Shown here: in pieces, positions 1-6,815 of the stretch | How positions within the stretch are numbered: the stretch's first letter is position 1 | Layout: each line of letters starts with the position of its first letter | Assembly (NCBI GenBank): GCA_000437275.1 | Contig: FR899717.1 | Span: 13,536-28,934 of the forward strand | Direction: 5' to 3' | Source of the DNA: Clostridium sp. CAG:411 | GTDB lineage: Bacteria; Bacillota; Clostridia; Lachnospirales; Lachnospiraceae | DNA length: 15,399 nucleotides | Made by a program: the position numbers and the translations under genes | The notes under the pieces: generated by a model | Seen by the model: the letters and a program-made list of their open reading frames with translations, nothing else | What the model was told of the DNA's origin: nothing | Database searches by the model: none

Positions 1-642
1 TCGACTGTAACGGTTGTGGGTGTTTTAAATAAAAAGGATACGGATTGTATCACTTTATTTGCAGGGGATGAACTTATTGATAAGATAAATAATATGGACA
101 ATTATCGAATGACTGTTTATGTAAATAGTATAGATAAAACTGCAATGAAGGATTTAGAACAATTATGTAAAGAATATGGATATACAGTTGTAAAGGAAAA
201 TGGTGGTCTTATTAATTCTTTAGTAAGTAAGCTTACAATGATTATAATTGGTATTTCTGCAATTGGAGTTATTTTGGTTATAGCCGCTGTGATTATAATT
301 TATGTAATGACCAAACTGGATATATATGCAAGAATGTATGAATTGGGAGTATTAAAGACTATGGGAGCCTCTAATAAAGATATTTTAAAAATATTAGCTA
401 TTCATAATTTGCTGGTAGGGTGTATATCTGCTGTCATTGCAATAGTTACTTTAATGATTACAGATATAAGTAAAGTATATAGGGTTTGGAACTTAGACGG
501 ATATCCAATATATCAAAGTGATGCGAAACAGTTTATTCTTCTATTATTTTTTGGAATAATTATAGCTGTATTTTCAGGTTGGATTCCAATGGTTATGGCG
601 AGTAGAATTTCTCCTAAAAATGCACTCAAATTAAATGCGTAG
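1..642 (+). CDS. FtsX-family ABC transporter permease, C-terminal part (5' end outside window)
   Basis: The reading frame is open from base 1, so this is the last 213 residues of a longer protein; the GTG at 16 is probably internal. The visible part has a soluble stretch of about 75 residues (the end of an extracytoplasmic domain), then three hydrophobic helices at roughly residues 78-103, 133-154 and 177-200. Between the first two lies the conserved FtsX cytoplasmic segment (ARMYELGVLKTMGAS), and the protein ends with a typical 'ASRISPKNALK' tail. The FtsX/MacB-like permease domain is therefore clear. Such permeases work with a LolD/MacB-type ATPase in lipoprotein, peptide or macrolide export, or as mechanotransducers. 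The partner ATPase, if any, lies outside the window, so substrate and role cannot be assigned. Codons look even more A/T-rich than the rest of the window, rich in ATA, TTA and AAT. Confidence 0.85.
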   Translation, partial: STVTVVGVLNKKDTDCITLFAGDELIDKINNMDNYRMTVYVNSIDKTAMKDLEQLCKEYGYTVVKENGGLINSLVSKLTMIIIGISAIGVILVIAAVIIIYVMTKLDIYARMYELGVLKTMGASNKDILKILAIHNLLVGCISAVIAIVTLMITDISKVYRVWNLDGYPIYQSDAKQFILLLFFGIIIAVFSGWIPMVMASRISPKNALKLNA

Positions 643-694
643 AGTATTTTTGTACATTGTGTAATTTAAGAATAAAATTAAGGTAGGAAGCTAA

Positions 695-730
695 TAAGGG
701 TAGAGTTTCAATAATGAAACTCTATCCTTA
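695..730. terminator. Long hairpin between convergent genes, probable bidirectional terminator
   Basis: Arms 695-710 and 715-730 form a 16-bp stem with a single G-T wobble and a 4-base loop (ATAA). It sits between the permease ending at 642 and the minus-strand gene ending at 728, and its right arm contains that gene's TAA stop. Neither side has a clean run of T right after the stem, so efficient rho-independent termination is inferred from position and stem strength. Confidence 0.6.
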
Positions 731-1930
731 ACCCAATGCACCGCCTACTTTTGTAGTCACGGCAATATCCATACAATCTGTTAAGATTTCAAAAATTTGT
801 ACCAGCATACTCTCTTTGGGAATTTCTTTCGAGCGTTTTTCTTTGGCAATGCAGTTATTATAAATTTCCAATAAAAGATTTTTAACGCGACCCGCATCAA
901 GGTACATAGCGTACATAAACTGTATAATATATTCTACATGTTCTTTAATAATATAAGTACGAATAATCGTGTCGAAGTGTTCATGTTCTTCGTATAGTTC
1001 ATTAAAATAATAATCGTCAGCATCTGTATTTACAGAAAACATTTCATAAATATCAAAATCACTGGGTTCATCCATTTCCCAGTAAAAAACAGGTAGTTTA
1101 TGCAAGGCATAATGGCAAGGAGAAAGGTATTTTTTAGCATGTTCCTCGTCCTCCCGCAGTAACCATTGAATCAGGTTGGAGGAAGTCTCAAATGCATAGC
1201 GGCAAAGAGCCAGATTTGGATATTCCAGTTTTTTATAATATTTACAAAGCTTTCGGAAAAGCCAGCCAAGTTGATAATAGGTTTCATAGTCGCTATCAGA
1301 ATCTTTTTCAAACTTATACAATTGCATTTCCCATAATTGTTTTGGATAAACAGAAAAAGGCTCACTGGAGGTTGCCAGTTGCTTTGTATACTTTGTCATA
1401 AGTTGATAGAAAAAGAAGGGAGCAATGTCACGAAATTCTTCATTAGCTCTGGTGATACAAACAAAGTGATGGAGGTTTGCGTAAAGTTCTGGAGAGTTTT
1501 TTTCGGAAATTTTAAAACATTTGCGAAATAGGAAACATAAATGTTCGGTTTCTTCCTCATAGTCAGAGGAAAATTCTAAAAATGTTTCGTATGTGGGTAA
1601 TGTTTTATAGGAGGAAATATGTTCCCATTGCTCCTTTAGAGATTTTTGCAAATCAATCTTTTTTGTCAGTTTATTAATTTTTTTCTGAAGTTTCTTGTAA
1701 GCTGCTTTTGACTTTTTCTCGCTTGCTTGTTCTGAAAAGTGAGAAATAAGAAAATTATCATCACTGACAGCGGCAATCAATAAATTTCTAAGTTCTTCGT
1801 TGCCTGGTTGCTCTATTAATTTATCTGCCAAAGCATAGCATAGAATTGATTTATTCTGCATAGGAATGCGATAGTTAATACAACCATCTAAAAAATGTTT
1901 TTTATAGGCATGAATTGTTTCTTTCGTCAT
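728..1930 (-). CDS. Unrecognised 400-aa protein, second gene of the GTPase operon
   Basis: I do not recognise this family. It starts at ATG 1930 behind AAAGGA with about 7 bases of spacing and lies 42 bases after the GTPase stop, so the two are very likely co-transcribed. There is no signal peptide and no membrane helix, so it should be cytosolic. Residues about 70-100 are Lys-rich and look like a short coiled coil (KKLQKKINKLTKKIDLQKSL). The rest is helical in character, rich in Tyr, Phe, Glu and Asp, with acidic patches such as DSDSDYETYY and DADDYYFNELYEEHEHF. About ten Cys and several His are scattered, including one 'SPCHYALH' cluster, without a standard zinc-finger spacing. The pairing with a CobW-type GTPase suggests a partner, target or metal acceptor of that GTPase; this is guilt by association only. 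A helical-repeat scaffold is an alternative reading. Confidence 0.75.
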   Translation of the reverse strand: MTKETIHAYKKHFLDGCINYRIPMQNKSILCYALADKLIEQPGNEELRNLLIAAVSDDNFLISHFSEQASEKKSKAAYKKLQKKINKLTKKIDLQKSLKEQWEHISSYKTLPTYETFLEFSSDYEEETEHLCFLFRKCFKISEKNSPELYANLHHFVCITRANEEFRDIAPFFFYQLMTKYTKQLATSSEPFSVYPKQLWEMQLYKFEKDSDSDYETYYQLGWLFRKLCKYYKKLEYPNLALCRYAFETSSNLIQWLLREDEEHAKKYLSPCHYALHKLPVFYWEMDEPSDFDIYEMFSVNTDADDYYFNELYEEHEHFDTIIRTYIIKEHVEYIIQFMYAMYLDAGRVKNLLLEIYNNCIAKEKRSKEIPKESMLVQIFEILTDCMDIAVTTKVGGALG

Positions 1931-1972
1931 TTTTGAGTCCTTTCTCTGCCATATGCAGACAACTGTGTTGAA

Positions 1973-2932
1973 TCAGTTAAGGTCAGATGGTGGTAAGTAG
2001 TCTTTCCAATAGCTTTCGATTGCATCCTGAGCCAGTTGCTCTCCGATTACGATTATCACATCCTGTCCTTGTGGTACGGGAGTGATTCGGATATTACTTT
2101 TTGTAGCATTTAATTCAATCCATGTTCCATCTTCCATTTGCATAAATCCCTTTACACGAAAGACTTTACCACAGCTAGTATCCTGTAACAGTGCTTTTGC
2201 GGTTTCACGCAGCTTATCTTCTGGCATATGAACATTCATAAAATAAAGAGAAGTAAAGGCTTCGTTCTCATCAAACCACAGCTTGGAAGTATGATCTAAA
2301 GTATAGCCGCAAGAACGGATTTGTTCAAAATCACCGTCTTCCATTTGAGACCAGTCTTTTTGAATAATTTCATTTTGTAATCTGCGGCTACACTGAAATT
2401 GTTCTAATACATGATTTAGGTAGTGAATCGTACCTTCTCGTTCTTCCTGTGTGGAATCATCTACCTTACTAAAAAAAATACTTCCAGCCTGTGCGATTTG
2501 AGATGCCAGCAAGTATTCTGCCTGTTTGGTCATAGTTTGCTCCAATTTGGAATCTACAATAGCGATGACATTGTTGATTTGATACCAGTGGTCCAAAGGT
2601 TCCTCATGTAATACATCAAAAAACTCGTCTACATCATAAATACCAGATGGTTCTACTAAAACTCTGTCATAGCCACACATACCCATAGAGATTAGTTTTG
2701 TTTTAAATCTTCTTTTGTGGCAGTCGTAGTCGCAACCACCAGCTACCATTTCCAGTTCGCAATTGTCTCCCATAAGATCCTGCAAAAGCATCATATCTAC
2801 ATTGACGGCACCAAAATCGTTTTCAAGAATGCCAATGTTTTCTCCCTGCTCCATTAAATATTGGGCATATTTTTTCAAAAAAGTGGTTTTTCCTGCCCCT
2901 AAAAAACCTGTAATTAAGTCAATTTTTACCAT
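1973..2932 (-). CDS. CobW/P47K-family (COG0523) GTPase, putative metallochaperone or metalloenzyme activator
   Basis: This is a G3E GTPase of the CobW/UreG/HypB class, which uses GTP hydrolysis to deliver metals or activate metal/corrinoid enzymes. Numbering from ATG 2932 (319 aa), it has Walker A GFLGAGKT at 9-16, the COG0523 'ENDFG' segment at 38-42, the Walker-B-like 'VEPSG' at 93-97 and a guanine-specificity motif SKVD (usual NKxD) at 155-158. A CobW C-terminal domain covers about residues 225-319. The family's metal-binding CxCC is replaced by GGC-DYD-CH (Cys67, Cys71, His72). An in-frame TTG at 2938 is possible, but ATG 2932 is preferred because the family begins just before the Walker A strand. 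Neither start has a good Shine-Dalgarno site. It is the first gene of an operon with the unknown 400-aa protein. The metal and client are unknown. Confidence 0.88.
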   Translation of the reverse strand: MVKIDLITGFLGAGKTTFLKKYAQYLMEQGENIGILENDFGAVNVDMMLLQDLMGDNCELEMVAGGCDYDCHKRRFKTKLISMGMCGYDRVLVEPSGIYDVDEFFDVLHEEPLDHWYQINNVIAIVDSKLEQTMTKQAEYLLASQIAQAGSIFFSKVDDSTQEEREGTIHYLNHVLEQFQCSRRLQNEIIQKDWSQMEDGDFEQIRSCGYTLDHTSKLWFDENEAFTSLYFMNVHMPEDKLRETAKALLQDTSCGKVFRVKGFMQMEDGTWIELNATKSNIRITPVPQGQDVIIVIGEQLAQDAIESYWKDYLPPSDLN

Positions 2933-3075
2933 AAGCAATTCTATTTGTACAACAAAAATGTGGTCAATCCTTTCTTATTTTTTATAAAAAGTACGAGAAC
3001 CATATTGCTTTTTATATTATTTTGTAGTAAAAGATAGAAAAGAATGTCTTTTACCTGTTGGTTCCTGTTACGATT
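2933..3075 (-). other. Long 5' leader of the GTPase operon with a small hairpin
   Basis: If transcription starts from the promoter at 3082-3110, about 140 nt precede the GTPase. The leader holds a perfect 8-bp stem (GTAAAAGA / TCTTTTAC, plus-strand 3027-3034 with 3047-3054, 12-base loop) and the palindrome TTTTTATAAAAA. The only Shine-Dalgarno-like stretch (AAGAAAGGA) is more than 30 nt from ATG 2932. I do not recognise a known riboswitch. Confidence 0.35.
2938..2967 (-). promoter_or_regulatory. Possible second promoter abutting the GTPase start codon
   Basis: On the minus strand, TTGACC (2967-2962) and TAGAAT (2943-2938) are separated by 18 bases. The -10 ends only five bases before ATG 2932, so transcription from it would begin at or beside the ATG and give a leaderless message. 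That would fit the missing ribosome binding site. In such AT-rich DNA a chance match is quite possible. Confidence 0.3.
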
Positions 3076-3081
3076 AACCTA

Positions 3082-3110
3082 ATTCTAGCATAATAAAAGG
3101 GGGAATGCAA
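3082..3110 (-). promoter_or_regulatory. Extended -10 promoter for the GTPase operon
   Basis: Read on the minus strand: -35 TTGCAT (3110-3105), a 17-base spacer and -10 TAGAAT (3087-3082), preceded by the extended-10 TGC. Predicted start is near 3075. Its -35 box lies 33 bp from the -35 of the divergent capA-side promoter. Confidence 0.6.
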
Positions 3111-3143
3111 TTTGGAAAAAGACCCGAACCACGTAATTTCTGG

Positions 3144-3172
3144 TTGGAAGAAATTCTCCTATTTGGTATAAT
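3144..3172 (+). promoter_or_regulatory. Strong sigma-A-type promoter for the CapA-lipid kinase gene group
   Basis: -35 TTGGAA (3144-3149), a 17-base spacer and a perfect -10 TATAAT (3167-3172) with an extended TGG. Predicted start is near 3179, leaving a leader of about 44 nt before ATG 3223. No dyad operator is visible in the spacer. Confidence 0.75.
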
Positions 3173-3222
3173 AGGGAGAGATCAGGAAACCACAAATAGG
3201 ATGCAAGTAAAGGAAAAGAAAG

Positions 3223-4632
3223 ATGAAGAGAAGAAGAAGCAGATGGAAGATTATGTGGCGAGATATGCGTCGCGAAAAATATTTATATGGAAGACAAAGA
3301 GGTAGGAGACTACAGAGTACATTATTAATTGCATTATGTATTAGTCTTGGAGTTTTTATACTGGTTGCTGGAGGATATGCACTGTATGAAAAGGTTAGCA
3401 ATAGAACCGTAGAAACGGCTGGAAAGAGTAGCAATCTTGCAGAAAACAAGGAAACTACGACGCAGAAAGAGCCAAAGGCAACGGTACAGGTTACAGAGGC
3501 ACCACCTACAGCCACACCAGAGCCAGTAAAAAAAGAGGCATCGTTGGTATTTACTGGTGATTTGATGGTACACAGTTATCAGTATAAGGCTGCATATGAT
3601 GCCAGTACGGACGACTATGATTTTTCAAACAATTTTACTTATGTAAAAAAGTATTTTAAAAAAGCAGATTATGTAATCGGTAATCTTGAAACTACTTTTG
3701 CGGGAAGAGATAAAGGAATCAGCGATTTCCCTCGTTTTAATTCTCCAGATTCTTTTGCGAAGACAGTGAAAGAGGCGGGATTTGACTTGCTTACAACTGC
3801 AAACAACCATTGTGCAGATAAGGGGTCTGACGGATTACGCAGAACAATTGATATATTGAAGGCGGATGAGTTGGAACAGATTGGAACCTACAAATCGGAG
3901 AAGGCGAGTAAAAAGATTTTTGTAAAAGAGATCAATGGTATTCAGGTGGCGTTTGTCAATGGAACATATGGTGTGAATGGATTGACTTACGACAAGGACT
4001 ATGAAGTAAAATTGATAAATGAACAGTTCTACAAAGATTTGAAAAGGGCAAGAAAAAAAGCAGATTTTGTAGTGGCACTTCCACATAATGGAGTGGAATA
4101 TCAGCAAACACCAAATAGCACTTATCAACAGCAGTATAGAAGGATGTTAGAAGCAGGAGCGGACGTGGTAATTGCCAGTCATCCTCATGTGTTGCAACCG
4201 ATGGAATATCAAAAGATTACGGAGCAGGATGGAACGACTAGAACTGGTTTTATTATGTATTCAATGGGGAACTTTATTTCTTCGCAGGTGACAAAGCCTA
4301 GAGATGCAGGTGTCATTTTGCAGTTATCTATTTCTCAGTTGGATGATGGTGCTGTTACATTAGATGAAGTTGCAGCCATTCCTACTTGGTGTCGTTTTAC
4401 AGATGCACAGGGAAAAAGAAATTTTACTGTGTTCAGTGTATATGATATTTTAAAGATGTCAGAGGAAAAGAGAAAAAGTCTTATAAGAGATAAGGATTAT
4501 GTGCGTGTACAGCAAATACAGGAGGAAAGCACAAATACATTGCTTGGTGCTTCGGTGCCTGCAACGGAGAAAAAGAAAAAATATGTGTTTACAAAGACGA
4601 AGAAAAATTTTAATCGCGTTTACAAAAAATAG
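3223..4632 (+). CDS. CapA-family membrane-anchored metallophosphoesterase-like protein
   Basis: The 469-aa product has a very basic N-terminal tail, one membrane helix at about residues 33-54, a Thr/Pro/Glu-rich spacer (about 65-104), then a PGA_cap/CapA domain from about 106 to 360 that should lie outside the cell. Conserved calcineurin-like positions are present: GD (Asp113), NLE (154-156), NNH (His196), the HxGxEY-like HNGVEY (from His288), HPH (320-322) and GN (349-350). The family includes CapA of poly-gamma-glutamate synthesis, but most members outside Bacillus have no proven reaction. No capB or capC homologue is visible nearby, so a capsule role is unproven. The start ATG 3223 follows AGGAAAAG. 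It is the first gene after a strong promoter and shares its direction with the lipid kinase 62 bases downstream. The last 30 residues are rich in Lys. Confidence 0.88.
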   Translation: MKRRRSRWKIMWRDMRREKYLYGRQRGRRLQSTLLIALCISLGVFILVAGGYALYEKVSNRTVETAGKSSNLAENKETTTQKEPKATVQVTEAPPTATPEPVKKEASLVFTGDLMVHSYQYKAAYDASTDDYDFSNNFTYVKKYFKKADYVIGNLETTFAGRDKGISDFPRFNSPDSFAKTVKEAGFDLLTTANNHCADKGSDGLRRTIDILKADELEQIGTYKSEKASKKIFVKEINGIQVAFVNGTYGVNGLTYDKDYEVKLINEQFYKDLKRARKKADFVVALPHNGVEYQQTPNSTYQQQYRRMLEAGADVVIASHPHVLQPMEYQKITEQDGTTRTGFIMYSMGNFISSQVTKPRDAGVILQLSISQLDDGAVTLDEVAAIPTWCRFTDAQGKRNFTVFSVYDILKMSEEKRKSLIRDKDYVRVQQIQEESTNTLLGASVPATEKKKKYVFTKTKKNFNRVYKK

Positions 4633-4694
4633 TATCTTAGGAAAGGAACGATACAAACAAAAGTACAGTTTTGCTTGTGTTTTGGTGAAGAAAG

Positions 4695-5654
4695 ATGAAT
4701 AGAGAGAATAAATTGCTTTTTGTTTATAATCCCCGTTCTGGAAAGGGACAGATAAAAAATAAATTATCTGAGATATTAAATATTTTTGCGGGTGCAGGAT
4801 ATGAGATTACGGTTCGTCCTACGCAATGTACGAAGGATGCCTATGAGACAATTAGAACCACTGGTGTCAATTATGGGATAATTGTGTCATCGGGTGGAGA
4901 TGGCACACTGAATGAAAGTTTTCAGGGTATTATGGAACTTCCGTTGGAGAAACGTCCTTATTTTGGTTATATTCCCACAGGAAGTACCAATGATTTTGCC
5001 AGCACACTTTCCATTTCTAAAAATCCAGTGACAGCGGCGAAAGGTATTGTGAAGGGGAAAAAATTCTGGTGCGATGTAGGAAAGGCATCCACAGGTTATT
5101 TTGCGTATGTAGCTGCATTTGGGGCATTTACGAATGTGGCATATGCCACACCGCAGGAAACAAAAAATGCACTGGGACATTTGGCATATATATTAGAGGG
5201 CTTGAAAAGTCTTACCACATTGGAAAGTTATCCTGTGAGAGTACAGTATGTGGATGAGTTTGGAGAAAAGAAACAATTTGAAGATGAATTTATTTATGGT
5301 ATGATTTCCAACACTGAATCGGTAGGTGGAATGAACTTATTAAAAAAATCGGAAATTGATTTGCAGGATGGAATGTTTGAAGCATTACTTGTTAGAAATC
5401 CTGAGAATCCAATTGAACTACAACAGACTATTAATGCGCTTGTGACAAAAGATTTTTCTTCGGACCGATTTTATTTTTTCCGAACCAATGCAGTACAGTT
5501 TGAAGGAGAAAGCGACATTTCATGGACATTAGATGGTGAGTATGGCGGCACAGTAAAGTCCATGCAAATAGATAATATTGCAAAAGCAATCTGTATGCGT
5601 TACAAACCGATAAGAAGAAGTATTTTGTTAAATAAGGACGAGTTTGAGGAATAG
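4695..5654 (+). CDS. Diacylglycerol kinase-family lipid kinase (DagK/YegS-like)
   Basis: The 319-aa length fits the soluble DAGK_cat family (B. subtilis DgkB, E. coli YegS). Visible motifs are the N-terminal NPRSGKG (12-18), the nucleotide-binding GGDGTLNE (67-74) and PTGSTNDFA (94-102), all diagnostic. DgkB-type members phosphorylate diacylglycerol to phosphatidic acid, recycling lipid released when lipoteichoic acid is made; others act on phosphatidylglycerol or sphingoid lipids, so the substrate here is not certain. The enzyme has no membrane helix and should act at the inner face of the membrane. It follows the CapA gene by 62 bases with only a weak ribosome binding site (GGTGAAGAAAG), and its stop is 4 bases before the next start, indicating operon expression. 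Confidence 0.9.
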   Translation: MNRENKLLFVYNPRSGKGQIKNKLSEILNIFAGAGYEITVRPTQCTKDAYETIRTTGVNYGIIVSSGGDGTLNESFQGIMELPLEKRPYFGYIPTGSTNDFASTLSISKNPVTAAKGIVKGKKFWCDVGKASTGYFAYVAAFGAFTNVAYATPQETKNALGHLAYILEGLKSLTTLESYPVRVQYVDEFGEKKQFEDEFIYGMISNTESVGGMNLLKKSEIDLQDGMFEALLVRNPENPIELQQTINALVTKDFSSDRFYFFRTNAVQFEGESDISWTLDGEYGGTVKSMQIDNIAKAICMRYKPIRRSILLNKDEFEE

Positions 5655-5658
5655 TAGT

Positions 5659-5907
5659 ATGAAAAAGCGTAGGGAACAGGTACGGGATTTGTTTTTTGAC
5701 GGCATGAAGGATGCCATGAAAAGGCTGCCTGTATGGGTGAAAATTCTTGTGTCAATAGTGTGGTTATTACTATATGTGACACTTATTCTTGTGGTAGGGT
5801 ACTTGGCTTTGACTTATAAAAGTATCCTGCTGGGAATTTTTGATGTTGGTTTTGTGTGTATTGTAATATTAATGGTAGTTGCGGCAATCGGTTATCATAA
5901 CAAATAA
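5659..5907 (+). CDS. Small two-helix membrane protein (82 aa), unknown function
   Basis: The start chosen is ATG 5659, placed 8 bases after GAGGA inside the end of the lipid kinase gene; a TTG at 5644 in the same frame has no better support. The product is basic and amphipathic for about 25 residues (MKKRREQVRDLFF...), then has two hydrophobic segments at about 26-50 and 56-78 and a short hydrophilic end. With a 4-base gap after the kinase it is almost certainly translationally linked. I know of no named family match. A membrane anchor or helper for the lipid kinase is a reasonable guess, and nothing more. Confidence 0.75.
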   Translation: MKKRREQVRDLFFDGMKDAMKRLPVWVKILVSIVWLLLYVTLILVVGYLALTYKSILLGIFDVGFVCIVILMVVAAIGYHNK

Positions 5908-5970
5908 AGGGAAAATACTATGCGGTTGCCAATGCCAGAAATATAAAATGAAAAAAGGGAGAGATGAGAG

Positions 5971-6648
5971 ATGGAGTATCAATTAATTGGAGATGTAATG
6001 CCTGCTGTGGAGGTTCGTATGCAGTCGGGGGAAGCAATGTATACGCAATCAGGAGGAATGGTATGGATGTCTGAAGGAATTAAGATGGACACGAATACAA
6101 ATGGTGGCGTATTAAAGGGTTTTACAAGAAAATTTGCAGGGGAATCTATGTTTATGGCAACCTATTCGGCAACTGTGGATAATGCGACAATAGCATTTGC
6201 CTCTACGGTACCTGGTAAGATTATGTCAATTGATATGGTAAACGGACCAATGATATGCCAAAAAAATGCATTTTTATGCGCACAGCCAAGCGTTACGTTA
6301 AATACTATTTTTAATAAAAAGATTGGAGCCGGGCTGTTTGGAGGAGAAGGTTTCATTTTGCAGGAGTTAGTAGGAGCAGGAATGGCATTTCTGGAAGTAG
6401 ATGGAGATGTGGTAGTAAAAGACTTACAACCTGGAGAAGTGATTAAAGTTGACACTGGTAATGTGGTCGCATTTTCAAAGGGCATGAATTATGAGATCGA
6501 ACGAATAAAAGGCTTAAAAAATATTTTCCTTGGTGGAGAGGGATTGTTCCTTACAAAACTTACAGGACCGGGAAGAGTGATATTACAGACACAGAATATG
6601 AGTGAATTTGCCGGAAGAATTGCAAAGTATATGGTTACATCAAACTAA
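5971..6648 (+). CDS. AIM24 / TIGR00266-family protein
   Basis: The 225-aa product has the features of the bacterial TIGR00266 group (Pfam AIM24): an early 'SGGMVWMSEGI', the 'FAGESMFMATYSA' block, repeated beta-rich, Gly-rich segments (LFGGEGFILQELVGAG, FLGGEGLFLTKLTGPG) and an 'LQTQNM' close to the end. The fold is an all-beta, TRAP-like barrel. The yeast homologue AIM24 is mitochondrial, while bacterial members have no established reaction. No signal peptide or membrane helix is visible. Translation starts at ATG 5971 after GGGAGAG. It lies 63 bases after the small membrane protein with no terminator between, so it probably ends the capA-side operon, which stops at the hairpin at 6741-6780. 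Confidence 0.88.
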   Translation: MEYQLIGDVMPAVEVRMQSGEAMYTQSGGMVWMSEGIKMDTNTNGGVLKGFTRKFAGESMFMATYSATVDNATIAFASTVPGKIMSIDMVNGPMICQKNAFLCAQPSVTLNTIFNKKIGAGLFGGEGFILQELVGAGMAFLEVDGDVVVKDLQPGEVIKVDTGNVVAFSKGMNYEIERIKGLKNIFLGGEGLFLTKLTGPGRVILQTQNMSEFAGRIAKYMVTSN

Positions 6649-6740
6649 AAGCAGACGGAAGTTTTAATGAGACAGCTTAATTAGAGCGTATGTCGAGTGC
6701 CAGAATACAAAGGGCTGAAAATCTTTTGGCTGTGCGGTTA

Positions 6741-6784
6741 GGAGTCACAATTTGGATGTTGGCATCCCGATTGTGACTCTTTCA
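6741..6784 (+). terminator. Intrinsic terminator after the AIM24 gene
   Basis: Outer stem GAGTCACAAT (6742-6751) with ATTGTGACTC (6770-6779), an inner stem GGATG (6754-6758) with CATCC (6763-6767), a TTGG loop and a 2-by-2 internal mismatch, followed by CTTTC. The T tract is short, but the stem is strong. It separates the AIM24 gene from the two-component genes. Confidence 0.7.
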
Positions 6785-6815
6785 ATATTATAGTAAATGT
6801 TAGAAGGAGAGTAAA

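Noticed and set aside
3067..3082. TTAATCGTAA (minus strand), resembling half of a Firmicutes Zur box, in front of the metal-type GTPase
   Set aside because: Zur boxes are inverted repeats; the second half (ATTACGATT) is absent on the expected side, so this is only a half-site and could be chance.
3105..3305. 66-codon plus-strand ORF overlapping the capA-side promoter and the CapA start
   Set aside because: It contains the promoter -35 and -10, has no ribosome binding site, and overlaps the well-supported CapA gene in another frame.
3159..3515. 118-codon minus-strand ORF opposite the CapA start
   Set aside because: Covers the strong plus-strand promoter and CapA N-terminus; composition is that expected of an antisense frame.
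5920..5946. Eight-codon ORF (MRLPMPEI) after AAAGGG, between the 82-aa gene and the AIM24 gene
   Set aside because: Too short to support as a gene, and nothing such as a terminator or rare-codon run suggests a leader peptide.
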